This document shows, one piece after another, positions 1 to 8,366 of a stretch of 58,981 nt of DNA. How positions within the stretch are numbered: position 1 is the stretch's first letter; each line of letters opens with the position of its first letter. The position numbers and the translations under genes are program-made. Source of the DNA: Bacteroidales bacterium (lineage in GTDB: Bacteria; Bacteroidota; Bacteroidia; Bacteroidales; UBA932); NCBI GenBank assembly GCA_016291185.1, contig JAEFAI010000015.1:1-58981 (forward strand), in the 5' to 3' direction. The notes beneath the pieces are model-generated. The model ran no database searches and had not been told where the DNA came from. It saw only the letters and a list, made by a program, of their open reading frames with translations.

Positions 1-2
1 TG

Positions 3-884
3 GTGCGGAAAGCCGTGGGAGAGCAACGCTTCTCCCTGGCCAACGGCTTCAACCACGCCAAACTCAAACAAAGAATTGCCATGATGCACAAAAAACCCAC
101 ATCGGGCTGGATGCGCCTCGCCTACGTAGCGCTCCTTCCCCTCCTCGCAGGGACCATGTTCCTATGCAACCCCGCCCGGGCGGAAATCCGTCCCGTTCCC
201 TCTGAAACGGTAACCGTTGCAAAAATGCCGGCCATCGCTGAAACGCCTGTCGTCACTGAAACTCCCGTTGTCGCCGAAACGCCAGTAGCTCAGAATCCGC
301 CCAGCGAAGAAGGGCCCATTCCCTTCAGCATGGTTGAAGTCAAACCGAGCTTCCAGGGCGGCGACGCCAATACCTTCTCCAAATGGGTTTCCGCGAATCT
401 GGTTTATCCGGTAGAAGAGAAGAATGCAGAGCATCACGGTCGCGTGATGGTGCAGTTTGTCGTCAATACGGACGGTTCCGTCAGCAACGTCAAGGTCATG
501 CGCAGCACCGGCTATGAAGCCCTGGACCAGGAGGCCGTCCGCGTGATCTCCTCCTCACCCAAATGGGAGCCCGGCAAGAGAAAAGGCATGGACGTTCCTG
601 TCTCTTATATGTTCCCGGTCATCTTCCAGTTGCGCGGAGACAAGGACAAGCCTATCACCGTCTCCGCCTCGACCGAACCTAAAAATCCGGGCATCTTTAT
701 CCGGAATGCGATGGGTGGCACCCCGCTCGTCTTCATTGACGGCGAGAAATATACCGGCTCGCTGGACGACCTGAATCCCAATAACTTTGAATCAATCACG
801 GTCATCAAGAACGAGGAAGCCATCGAGAAATATGGCGATGAAGCCAAGAACGGCGTTCTTGTCATCACCACCAAAAAACAATAA
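3..884 (+). CDS. M56 peptidase/TonB C-terminal hybrid protein, 5' end missing
   Basis: The frame runs in from before the window, so the N terminus is missing; the GTG at base 3 is only the first possible start. Residues 11-28 resemble the tail of BlaR1/M56 membrane peptidases (LANGFNHAKLKQRIAMM). A membrane segment follows (about 36-56), then a Pro/Glu linker with a repeated ETPV unit (80-95), then a TonB C-terminal domain (about 115-210, with YPVEE, GRVMVQFVV and WEPGKRKG). The last 50 residues (VFIDGEKY to NGVLVITTKK) resemble the plug region of SusC-like receptors rather than TonB. By family knowledge these proteins sense or transmit envelope signals in Bacteroidetes; the exact role is unknown. 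A TPR gene follows 12 bases downstream, probably in the same operon. Confidence 0.8.
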   Translation: MRKAVGEQRFSLANGFNHAKLKQRIAMMHKKPTSGWMRLAYVALLPLLAGTMFLCNPARAEIRPVPSETVTVAKMPAIAETPVVTETPVVAETPVAQNPPSEEGPIPFSMVEVKPSFQGGDANTFSKWVSANLVYPVEEKNAEHHGRVMVQFVVNTDGSVSNVKVMRSTGYEALDQEAVRVISSSPKWEPGKRKGMDVPVSYMFPVIFQLRGDKDKPITVSASTEPKNPGIFIRNAMGGTPLVFIDGEKYTGSLDDLNPNNFESITVIKNEEAIEKYGDEAKNGVLVITTKKQ

Positions 885-896
885 ACTATACCAACC

Positions 897-2054
897 ATGC
901 GCTGCAGAGTCTCCCTCATCCTGATGATCCTGTCCCTGGTGCCGCTCGCGGCCCAAGACCTCACCCCGGTGAGGGAGCTCAAGCAGCTCTGGAAATACGA
1001 CGAAGCCATCGCTGCGCTGACACAGATGATGGCCGACCAGGGGCCCCGGCCTGAGCTGCTCGAAGAGCTGGCCGACTGCCACTACCAAAGCGGCAATGCC
1101 CCGGAAGCCCTGGATCAGTACACCCTGCTCGCCCAGATGCAGCCGGGCAAACTGCTTTACCAGATCCGCCAGATGAGCCTGCTCTACCGCGCCAAGCAGT
1201 ATCCCGGCGCCATCGACATCGGGCGCGGCATCCTGCAGCGCGACTCCATCACGCAGGTGATCTCCATGGTGGGTGACGCCTTCAACCAGCTGGAGCGGCG
1301 CGATTCCGCAGAATGGTACTACCGGGCGGCCCTCGCCCGCCGGCCGCACAACGAGGGCGTGCTGAACAAGCTCTGCAGCATCCTGCTGGGGCGCGAGCAG
1401 CACGACGAAGTGCTCGCGCTCGCGGACTCCTTCCTCGACGAGGAACCGGACAACCTGACCATCCTGCCGGTCCGCGGCATCGCGCGCTTCGCGAAAAAAC
1501 AGTACGACGACGCCGAGACGGACTTCAAGCATATGTGCGAGCTCGGCGAGGACGGATACGCCGTCCATTATTACCTGGGCCAGTGCGCCCAGAAAAACGG
1601 CCTGCTCCGGGACGCCGAGCGGGAGTTCAAGCTGGCCTGGAAGCGCGATTCGACCGACGTGAACGTGGCGTTGACGATCGCGCAGCTGACCTCGGACGAG
1701 CGCAAGGAAGATTGGGAGATCTGGTACGACAAGGCGCTCGCCATGCTCCAACCGGACCCCAAGATCATCAATACCACTGCCATCGCGCATCAGAATTATG
1801 CCCTTTCCGCCTACAAGCACGGCAAATTCGACCTCTGCATCGCGGAATACAAGAAGATGCTGGAATTCAGTCCGAAGCACTACGCCGCCTACTACATGAT
1901 CGCGCAGAGCTACGAGCTCAAGCAGGACTACAAGACGGCCCTCAGCTGGTACAAGAAGGCCCAGCCCTACTTCTCCGAAGGCACCCGCGGCCGCGAAATC
2001 TGTGACACCGGCATCCAGCGCATGGAAGCCGAACTTTTCTTTCTGAACGAATAA
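897..2054 (+). CDS. Secreted or periplasmic TPR-repeat protein
   Basis: This 385-residue protein opens with a signal peptide (hydrophobic stretch to about residue 19, ending LVPLAAQ). The rest is a chain of tetratricopeptide repeats, seen as repeated 34-residue units with A/Y/G spacing such as ALDQYTLLAQMQPG, AEWYYRAALARRP and ALSWYKKAQPYF. TPR proteins act as protein-interaction scaffolds; no catalytic domain is visible. It lies 12 bases after the M56/TonB protein and 3 bases before the protease gene, so the three probably form one transcript and could work together at the envelope. The first ATG is used; nothing suggests a later start. Specific function is unknown. Confidence 0.75.
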   Translation: MRCRVSLILMILSLVPLAAQDLTPVRELKQLWKYDEAIAALTQMMADQGPRPELLEELADCHYQSGNAPEALDQYTLLAQMQPGKLLYQIRQMSLLYRAKQYPGAIDIGRGILQRDSITQVISMVGDAFNQLERRDSAEWYYRAALARRPHNEGVLNKLCSILLGREQHDEVLALADSFLDEEPDNLTILPVRGIARFAKKQYDDAETDFKHMCELGEDGYAVHYYLGQCAQKNGLLRDAEREFKLAWKRDSTDVNVALTIAQLTSDERKEDWEIWYDKALAMLQPDPKIINTTAIAHQNYALSAYKHGKFDLCIAEYKKMLEFSPKHYAAYYMIAQSYELKQDYKTALSWYKKAQPYFSEGTRGREICDTGIQRMEAELFFLNE

Positions 2055-2057
2055 CCC

Positions 2058-2981
2058 ATGAGAAGGACCCTACGTTCCCTGCTCTGCATCCTCGGATGTT
2101 GCCTGCTGCAGTCCATCGCACTCGCGCAGCCGCTGGATTTCTCCTACGAGAAGCGCCATATTTATGTGTCGTCCACCATCAACGGGAAGGATGCCCGCCT
2201 GGTCTTCGATTCCGGTTCATCCTACGTGTGCCTGGACAGCACCTTCCTCGCCGAAAGCGGACTCAGCTATGCCCAGCGCGGCAAAGCGATGATGAAAGGC
2301 TCCGGAAACGGAATGCAAACGGCCGATATCATTTTCTCCGGCGTTTCCGTCTCGCTGGGCGGGAATACCTTCGAGCCCGCGCCGGTGCCCATCATCGACC
2401 TGCGCGCCATCCTGAAGAACCCGGCCGACGGCATCTTCGGCATGGGCGACGTAAAGGACAAGGTGATCAGCATCGACTATCCGAACCGGAAAATCGCTTT
2501 CCTGGACGAGCTGGCACCCGGCATGACGGACGGCTACACGCAAGTTCCCATCGAATACGACCCCTCGCACCCCTGGCGGGCCATGTTCCCGCTGGAAGTG
2601 GTACTTACGTCCGGGACCGTCATTTCCGGCCAAGGAGTCATCGACACCGGCGCCGGCCAGGGCATTGAGTTCACCAGCAAGGCAGCGGCGAAATACCACC
2701 TGGATCAGCTGGAAGACCGGAAAGCCTATCAAATGGAGGTCGGCGGAATCGGTGGCGCTGCCACCGGATATGACTTCACCATTTCGGAAGCCCGGATTGG
2801 CGGCGTGACGATTCCCCTAACCGAGGCCGGCTACAGCACAAACGAGAGCGGAGCCCTCGCCAGCGATGCGTATATCGCCCTCGTCGGCAACGACGTCTGG
2901 GTGCACCTCGCCATCATCCTCGACCTGAAGGCGAAGAGGTTGTACCTTAGACGAGATTCTCCGGTCGGAGCCGGCGAATGA
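2058..2981 (+). CDS. Retropepsin-like aspartyl protease, secreted
   Basis: The 307-residue product has a signal peptide (to about ALAQ, residue 24) and two aspartyl-protease active-site motifs, DSGSS at 51-55 and DTGAG at 196-200, so both lobes are present as in the Bacteroidetes clan-AA 'aspartyl protease family' proteins. Each lobe carries the expected beta-rich segments (FGMGDVKDK, VIGG-like GGIGG). It probably cleaves peptides in the periplasm; the substrate is unknown. The last residues (DSPVGAGE) and the stop codon lie inside a palindromic repeat (2955-2983), so the original C terminus may have been replaced or extended. It follows the TPR gene by 3 bases. Confidence 0.75.
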   Translation: MRRTLRSLLCILGCCLLQSIALAQPLDFSYEKRHIYVSSTINGKDARLVFDSGSSYVCLDSTFLAESGLSYAQRGKAMMKGSGNGMQTADIIFSGVSVSLGGNTFEPAPVPIIDLRAILKNPADGIFGMGDVKDKVISIDYPNRKIAFLDELAPGMTDGYTQVPIEYDPSHPWRAMFPLEVVLTSGTVISGQGVIDTGAGQGIEFTSKAAAKYHLDQLEDRKAYQMEVGGIGGAATGYDFTISEARIGGVTIPLTEAGYSTNESGALASDAYIALVGNDVWVHLAIILDLKAKRLYLRRDSPVGAGE

Positions 2982-2983
2982 CG
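2955..2983. repeat. Palindromic repeat at the 3' end of a gene (copy A)
   Basis: An imperfect palindrome with arms ATTCTCCGG and CCGGCGAAT (one mismatch), followed by GACG. It matches the intergenic and intragenic copies at 41229-41256, 44366-44393, 46549-46614 and 50232-50255 in having a GATTC..CCGG left arm and CCGG..AATGACG right end. The TGA in AATGACG is the stop codon of the retropepsin-like gene. Confidence 0.65.
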
Positions 2984-3014
2984 GGCTGGCTGGCCGCCCG
3001 CGTGGTAAGGCAAG

Positions 3015-3467
3015 CTATATTCTATTTTTCGAGTCGATACAGATGGTAACGGGGCCGTCGTTGAGCAGCGACACCTTCATATCGGCGCCGAACTCCCCCG
3101 TTCCGACCGGACGACCGATGGCAGCACTCAATTCCCGACAGAAAGCCGCATACAACGGAATCGCAATCTCGTGCCCGGCAGCGCCGATATAGGACGGCCG
3201 GTTGCCTTTCTTGGTAGAAGCCATCAACGTGAACTGGCTCACCACCAGCGCCTCGCCGCCGATCTCCACGACGCTCCGGTTCATCACCCCTTCGTCATCA
3301 TTAAAGATCCGCAGTCCGGCCACTTTCCGGACCAGCCACTCGATATCCTCCGGCCCGTCGTCCGGGCCGATCCCCAGCAACACCAGCAGGCCCGGCCCGA
3401 TCTCCGACCGGACCTTCCCGTCAATCGTCACAGAAGCTGACGTAACTCTTTGAATAACAACACGCAT
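3015..3467 (-). CDS. dtd: D-aminoacyl-tRNA deacylase
   Basis: A 150-residue protein matching Dtd over its full usual length. It begins MRVVIQRVTSASV and has the catalytic SQFTL motif (VVSQFTLMAS) and the trans-acting GPVT motif near the C terminus (NDGPVTICI), both of which define the active site across the homodimer. Dtd hydrolyses D-amino acids from tRNA, protecting translation. An upstream in-frame extension exists, but the ATG at 3467 gives the family's normal N terminus. It lies 7 bases downstream of the LytTR regulator on the same strand, so the two are probably co-transcribed. Confidence 0.95.
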   Translation of the reverse strand: MRVVIQRVTSASVTIDGKVRSEIGPGLLVLLGIGPDDGPEDIEWLVRKVAGLRIFNDDEGVMNRSVVEIGGEALVVSQFTLMASTKKGNRPSYIGAAGHEIAIPLYAAFCRELSAAIGRPVGTGEFGADMKVSLLNDGPVTICIDSKNRI

Positions 3468-3474
3468 AAAACTC

Positions 3475-4266
3475 TTACAAACGCTGGGACATCTCCTGGT
3501 AAACGCGCTTTGAGATGGGCAGGACGGTGTCGGGGATGTCCAGCTCCGCACTGAAAACATCGTCGCGGTCGCGCCGCAGGGCAACAATGTGCGAAGGATT
3601 CACAAAATAGGAGCGGTGGCAGCGAATGAAACCGTAGTGCTCCATCAGCGGCGCGATCGCCACCATGGTCGAACGAAGGACATAGTCTTTAGGATGGCCA
3701 TTCTCCAGGTAACAGATGCGAACATAGTTCTCCTGCGCCTGGACATACAGCACCGCATCCTTGATCAGCACCAGGCGAACCTGCCGGTTGGCTGTGGCAA
3801 AACGGATCAGGTCCTTCTCGGCAGGCAGTGACTGACTCACCGCAATCAAGCCACAGACCACCCCGATGCTGGCATATGGGAAAAGGAGGACCAGGAAAGA
3901 ATATGGGACGCAACGGGCCAGCCAGTTGAAATAAGGCATACTCGGATCCATCAGGTAGAGGTAGAGCGCAAAGAAATAGGTAATCGCAGTCAATTCCAAC
4001 ATATTCCAGGCTGCCAGCGCCCACCAGCTGCGGTTGAGATGATCACGGAGCAGGAAACGAATGGTCCGGAGGATAAAAATCGTGAAGATCGCGATGCACA
4101 TCATCATCGTCACATTGAAGACGAACAGCCCCCGGCCCATATCCAGGGCCGCCTCGCTGTGGAAGGGGGTCCAGACCAGCATAAAGACAAAGAAGAAGAA
4201 CGGAGCGAGTAAAATGTACCACAACTCAGTCGTATAGCGGCGGAAAAGATCGGGCAGGACAGCCAT
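3475..4266 (-). CDS. Membrane-anchored LytTR transcriptional regulator
   Basis: A 263-residue protein with four or so membrane segments in residues 15-145 and a C-terminal LytTR DNA-binding domain (about 160-263, with VLYVQAQENYVRI, RCHRSYFVNPSHI and LPISKRVYQEM). In place of a receiver domain it has a membrane sensor part, an arrangement common in Bacteroidetes. It probably binds direct repeats near promoters. The ligand and targets are unknown. A -7 box at 4329-4336 and an inverted repeat at 4300-4319 precede it, and dtd follows directly. The divergent TPR gene starts at 4412. Confidence 0.85.
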   Translation of the reverse strand: MAVLPDLFRRYTTELWYILLAPFFFFVFMLVWTPFHSEAALDMGRGLFVFNVTMMMCIAIFTIFILRTIRFLLRDHLNRSWWALAAWNMLELTAITYFFALYLYLMDPSMPYFNWLARCVPYSFLVLLFPYASIGVVCGLIAVSQSLPAEKDLIRFATANRQVRLVLIKDAVLYVQAQENYVRICYLENGHPKDYVLRSTMVAIAPLMEHYGFIRCHRSYFVNPSHIVALRRDRDDVFSAELDIPDTVLPISKRVYQEMSQRL

Positions 4267-4299
4267 AATATGCGTGTGACGAAAATTGGATTAACTCAG

Positions 4300-4319
4300 A
4301 ATCTGTCACAGAACAGATT
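4300..4319. promoter_or_regulatory. Inverted repeat in the leader of the LytTR gene
   Basis: Perfect 7-bp arms AATCTGT and ACAGATT separated by 6 bases. It lies between the predicted transcription start (about 4322) and the ATG at 4266 of the LytTR gene, so it could be an operator or an RNA hairpin. No protein can be assigned to it from the sequence. Confidence 0.35.
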
Positions 4320-4328
4320 ACTACGTCA

Positions 4329-4336
4329 CAAATATA
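4329..4336 (-). promoter_or_regulatory. Bacteroidetes -7 promoter box for the LytTR-dtd operon
   Basis: On the minus strand this reads TATATTTG, an exact TAnnTTTG box. It sits about 62 bases before the ATG at 4266. No good -33 TTTG was found at 19-21 bases. Confidence 0.5.
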
Positions 4337-4397
4337 GCGTTTTTGTCAATCACGACAAGTATTCGGCACGAAATTAGTCACGTATTTGCGCATTTCG

Positions 4398-4405
4398 TAA
4401 ATTTG
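4398..4405 (+). promoter_or_regulatory. -7 box directly before the TPR/condensation operon
   Basis: TAAATTTG matches TAnnTTTG and ends six bases before the ATG at 4412, so the mRNA would be leaderless or nearly so. The -33 element is not evident. Confidence 0.4.
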
Positions 4406-4411
4406 CAAATC

Positions 4412-5263
4412 ATGATTAAGCTACTTTTATTAATTCCCCTGCTGGCCCTGCAGTTCCAGTCCGTGGACAAGGCTTTCGAGCGCGGGAACGATTACACCGC
4501 CTGCGAGCAAACCCTGTTGGAAATGCTTCCGCAGGCAGAAAACAGCCAGGAGAAAGCGGCCGTGCTCTGGCGCCTCGCGCGGGTCAACTATATGATGGGC
4601 GATGCGCAGACGGACAAGCTGGCGCGCCGCGAGCGTTTCAACAAAGGCATCGAGTACGCCGAGCGGGGCTGCCGGGAGAACCCCCGGGACCCGCAGTGCT
4701 ATATGTGGCATTGCGCCAACGTCGGCCGGGAATGCCAGACCCATCCCCTGATGGAGCAGGCCGCCGCCGTGCCGGTGATGACAGAAGACCTGACCCGCAT
4801 CCTGAACAAGCTGGATCCGCACATGTCCGAAGCCTGGCAAGCCCTCGCGGAAATCTACTACCATCACCCGCTTAAGCCCAAGGACAGCGGCATCAATTAC
4901 GCGCGCACCGCGGCGATGAACGCCCCGAAGGGCGAGCCCCGCGTCATCACCTACACCTATCTGGCTTCGCTTCTGTACGACCGCAACTGGAGCGCGAACA
5001 AGCGCGCCTCGCAGGCCGCGGACCACAGCGCCAAGCTCGCCAAAATGGCGGGCGGCACCAACATCGAGCGCTACGCCCTCGCCGACGGCATGAAGCAGGC
5101 CCTCCCCTGGTCATCCAAAGCCCTGGGCGAACTGTCCGACCGCGAGGAGGCCCGTCTGATCCTGGCCTACGCGGAAAGCCGCTACAAGGCCGTCAGCGCT
5201 CCCGCCAAGGCGGAGCGCGACGAATACAATAAGCTTCTAAAACTCAAACAACAATGGAAATAA
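4412..5263 (+). CDS. Secreted TPR-like protein heading the condensation/ligase/ACP operon
   Basis: Starting at the ATG at 4412 gives 283 residues with a clean signal peptide (MIKLLLLIPLLALQF); the frame is open 23 codons further up, but that extension reads as non-coding. The mature part is helical with TPR-like units (ERGNDYTACEQTLLEMLP, EAWQALAEIYYHHP) and Cys residues, similar to Bacteroidetes TPR proteins of unknown function. It overlaps the condensation-domain gene by 10 bases, indicating translational coupling, so it probably serves the same pathway, perhaps as a periplasmic partner. That role is inference only. Confidence 0.6.
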   Translation: MIKLLLLIPLLALQFQSVDKAFERGNDYTACEQTLLEMLPQAENSQEKAAVLWRLARVNYMMGDAQTDKLARRERFNKGIEYAERGCRENPRDPQCYMWHCANVGRECQTHPLMEQAAAVPVMTEDLTRILNKLDPHMSEAWQALAEIYYHHPLKPKDSGINYARTAAMNAPKGEPRVITYTYLASLLYDRNWSANKRASQAADHSAKLAKMAGGTNIERYALADGMKQALPWSSKALGELSDREEARLILAYAESRYKAVSAPAKAERDEYNKLLKLKQQWK

Positions 5264-6612
5264 ACGGTCAACCGCTCTATCATTTCACTTGTTCACAGGA
5301 CGTTATCCGTCTCCAGAACAAGTACGCCCTCTTCAAGCGCGTCCTGAACATCCTGTTCTCCATCACCTTCGACGAGGGTTTTGACGAAGCATTGATGAGC
5401 CAGGCGCTCGACCTCCTTTACGAGCGCAACGACTGCCTCCGGCTCCGCTTTGTCCAGCAGGGCAAGGAAACGATGCAGTATTTCGAGCCCGAGCGCAAAG
5501 CAAGCAAGATCCCCTCGATCCGCCTCGAAACGAACAGCGCCTACGACTCCTTCTTCCGTCGCTTCCGCCGCAAGCCTACCGACGTGGCCAAGGGCGACGT
5601 GCTGCGTGTGGTGTACGCCGTGAATCCGGAGGGCAAGCAGATGGTAATCTGCAAGATCAGCCACTATGTGGCCGACACCTATGGCATCGGCGTTCTGGTT
5701 GCTGACCTGCTGGGCATCTACACGGCCCTGCGCGACGGGAAGGAACTTCCCCCGGTACCCGGCAGTTTCGAGGAAATCATCCGCAAGGACAACGAATATC
5801 GCAACGACGCAACGGCGCTCGAGCGCGACAAAGCGTTCTATCGCGACTACTATTTCAACCGCCATCCGGAACACCCCACGTATTGCGGCACGCACGGCAA
5901 GCGCTCCGACCGCTGGCTCAAATACAAGCGCAAGGGCGAATTCGGCCTGCCGTATTTGTTTGTCCGCTGCGACACCGAGCCTTACCAGTTCGCCATTCCG
6001 AATTCCATCACCCAGGCAGCAGAGAAGTGGTGCACGGACAACGGCATTTCCATGACCGCCTTCTTCCTGATGAGCTTCTCGCTGGCTCTCTCGCTGATCA
6101 ACGACCGGGAGCGTCGGATGGCCAACGTGCTCATTCTCAACTGCCGCGGCACGGTCGCCGACCGCAAGACCGCCGGCACCAAGTGCTCTGCCGTGGCCGC
6201 CGTCACGGACATTGACTACGGCAAGAGTTTCCAGGACCTCGCCAACGTGATGGCCGGGGAGCACAATGAATTCTTCCGCCACACGCGCCTGTCCTACCTC
6301 GACATGGAAAAGATGCAGCACGACGCATGGAAGTTCTCCATGCTTCGTTTCCTGAACTGCGCGGGCTTCTCCTACATCCCGTTCACGGCGCCGGACGGCG
6401 TCACCTTCCAGCTCCACAGCAACGGCAAGGGCGCGCTGGTGACCTACATCGCCATCATGCACGACGTGAAGCGTAACGAGGTGTTCATCAACTACGACGT
6501 CCAGAAGCTGCTGGTCACGCCCGCACAGCTTGTCGATTTTCAAAACGTGTACAACCGCGTCATGGAGAAGGTGCTTGCCCGTCCGGACGCCCCGCTAAAC
6601 GAATTGTTTTAA
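5254..6612 (+). CDS. Stand-alone condensation-domain-like acyltransferase
   Basis: The 452-residue protein resembles NRPS condensation/CoA-dependent acyltransferase folds. The N-terminal half has the typical start (DEALMSQALDLLYERNDCLRLRF) and an active-site motif ISHYVADTYG at about 137-146, which fits HHxxxDG with the second His and the Asp kept but the first His replaced by Ser. The later region (GTHGKRSD, LILNCRGTVADRKTAGTKC) fits the solvent-channel part; no clear DFGWG motif is seen. Such enzymes join an ACP-bound acyl or aminoacyl group to an acceptor amine or alcohol. The genes for an AMP-forming ligase and an ACP follow within 6 bases each, so donor loading and carrier are supplied by the operon. 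The product is unknown. Confidence 0.65.
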   Translation: MEINGQPLYHFTCSQDVIRLQNKYALFKRVLNILFSITFDEGFDEALMSQALDLLYERNDCLRLRFVQQGKETMQYFEPERKASKIPSIRLETNSAYDSFFRRFRRKPTDVAKGDVLRVVYAVNPEGKQMVICKISHYVADTYGIGVLVADLLGIYTALRDGKELPPVPGSFEEIIRKDNEYRNDATALERDKAFYRDYYFNRHPEHPTYCGTHGKRSDRWLKYKRKGEFGLPYLFVRCDTEPYQFAIPNSITQAAEKWCTDNGISMTAFFLMSFSLALSLINDRERRMANVLILNCRGTVADRKTAGTKCSAVAAVTDIDYGKSFQDLANVMAGEHNEFFRHTRLSYLDMEKMQHDAWKFSMLRFLNCAGFSYIPFTAPDGVTFQLHSNGKGALVTYIAIMHDVKRNEVFINYDVQKLLVTPAQLVDFQNVYNRVMEKVLARPDAPLNELF

Positions 6613-6615
6613 TGC

Positions 6616-8361
6616 ATGAAAAAAGATAGTCTTTACATGACCGAGCGTCAGCACCAGGCCAACCGCCTGCTGCGAGACGGCGACTATAAAAGCATCCGCG
6701 ACATGCTGGGCCGCATCAAGTACCAGCTCCCGAAGAACCCCATCCTCGCGGAACTCGATGAGAAGAAAAATATCAAATACTGGAACTCTGAAGAGCTTTA
6801 CGAAGAAGTGATGAGTCTCGGAGACGGCCTGCTGGATGCCGGCCTCGGCGGTGCACACATCGCCATCGTGTCCGAGAACTGCGTCCGCTACGTCATTGCA
6901 GACATCTGCATCTCCAGCGGCGTCGGCGTCGTGACGCCCGTGGACGTCAACGCCCCGGCCCCGCTGCTCGCCATGCTGCTCGCGAAGTGCGACGCCGACG
7001 CAGCCCTGTGCGGCGCTGAGCAACTTCCCCTGCTGCGCGAGGTGCAGCCCCAGTGCCCGCGGCTCAAGACCCTCATCACCATCGACAAGAAGGTCGAGGG
7101 CGTGCCGTACTACGATGAGCTGCTTGCGCGCGGTCGCGAAATCGGCGAGAACGGCCCCTACCGCCAGTGCGAACTCGATCTCGACGCCCCCGCCAAGATT
7201 CTCTTCACCAGCGGCACCACCGGCGCCAACAAGGGCGTCGTGCTGACGAATGCCAACCTGGCGGCCAATATGGTCAACTGCATGGACGCCGTCCGGGCCA
7301 CGGACGAGGAGAACACCTCCATGAGCGTCCTGCCCATGCACCACGCCACGGAGATCAATACCCACATCATGACGCGTATCGGTTCTGGCCGTCTGACCTA
7401 CGTCAACGGCAACATCCGCAACATGATGACCAACATCAAGATTTTCCAGCCCACCATCACGACCATCGTCCCGATGATCCTCAACGCGTTCTATAAGAAC
7501 ATCTGGACCAATGCCCGCAAGGCCGGCAAGGAGGAGAAGCTCAAGAAGGGCATCAAGATCTCCAACCTGCTGCGCAAGTTCGGTATCGACAAGACGCACA
7601 GCATGTTCAAGGACATCTATGAGCCTTTCGGTGGCAAGCTGGACATGATCGTCAGCGGCGGCTCGATGCTCAACCCCGTCGTCATCAAGGGCATGAATGA
7701 CCTGGGCTGGCGTATCGAAAACGGCTACGGCATCACCGAGTGCGGTCCACTCATCTCGATCAACTCCGACACGCTCTCCGAGCACCTCAGCGTGGGCAAA
7801 GCCTGCCCGGGCCTGCAGGTGAAGATCGCCAGCCCCGACGAGAACGGCATCGGCGACCTCTGCGTGAAGGGCAAGAGTGTCTTCCGCGAGTATTATAAGG
7901 ATCCTGAGGCCACGGCAGCTGTCTTCGACGCCGAAGGCTTCTTCAATACCGGCGACAGCGCCCGTATCGACGCGCAGGGCCGCATCTTCCTGATGGGCCG
8001 CAAGAAGAACACCATCGTGCTGCCCAACGGCAAGAACATCTGCCCCGAGGAGGTCGAGAACGTCATCGAAACCGGCATGGATTTCGCCGACGACATCGTG
8101 GTCTATCGCGCCGAGCAGCGCGTCGGCAACGCCATCCGCGAGGTGCTCGTGGCCGGCCTCTACATCTCCGACGAGGCCGTCCGCGCCGACCGGGAAAGGA
8201 TCTCCCGCGCCATGCGGCAGATCAACGCGACCCTGCCTGATTACAAACAAATCGAATACATAGAACTCCCCGCCACCGGTTACGAGAAAACCTCCACCCG
8301 CAAGATCAAGCGGGCCGGTCTTCCGACCGTCTGTTCCGGAGAGGGTATCAAACTATCTTAA
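6616..8361 (+). CDS. AMP-forming acyl-CoA/acyl-ACP synthetase
   Basis: A 581-residue ANL-superfamily enzyme. The phosphate-binding A3 motif is LFTSGTTGANKGVVLT (about 195-210), A5 is NGYGITECGP, A7/A8 are FFNTGDSARIDAQGRIFLMGR, and the A10 lysine region is TSTRKIKR near residue 565. These carry out ATP-dependent adenylation of a carboxylate and transfer to a thiol. The sequence resembles long-chain acyl-CoA synthetases more than amino-acid adenylation domains. It starts 3 bases after the condensation gene and ends 5 bases before the ACP, so it most likely charges that ACP. The substrate cannot be read from the sequence. Confidence 0.85.
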   Translation: MKKDSLYMTERQHQANRLLRDGDYKSIRDMLGRIKYQLPKNPILAELDEKKNIKYWNSEELYEEVMSLGDGLLDAGLGGAHIAIVSENCVRYVIADICISSGVGVVTPVDVNAPAPLLAMLLAKCDADAALCGAEQLPLLREVQPQCPRLKTLITIDKKVEGVPYYDELLARGREIGENGPYRQCELDLDAPAKILFTSGTTGANKGVVLTNANLAANMVNCMDAVRATDEENTSMSVLPMHHATEINTHIMTRIGSGRLTYVNGNIRNMMTNIKIFQPTITTIVPMILNAFYKNIWTNARKAGKEEKLKKGIKISNLLRKFGIDKTHSMFKDIYEPFGGKLDMIVSGGSMLNPVVIKGMNDLGWRIENGYGITECGPLISINSDTLSEHLSVGKACPGLQVKIASPDENGIGDLCVKGKSVFREYYKDPEATAAVFDAEGFFNTGDSARIDAQGRIFLMGRKKNTIVLPNGKNICPEEVENVIETGMDFADDIVVYRAEQRVGNAIREVLVAGLYISDEAVRADRERISRAMRQINATLPDYKQIEYIELPATGYEKTSTRKIKRAGLPTVCSGEGIKLS

Positions 8362-8366
8362 GAAGT

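Noticed and set aside
6595..8250. Long minus-strand open frame opposite the AMP-forming ligase (551 codons)
   Set aside because: The plus strand carries clear ligase motifs; the minus frame has only biased composition and no recognisable domain.
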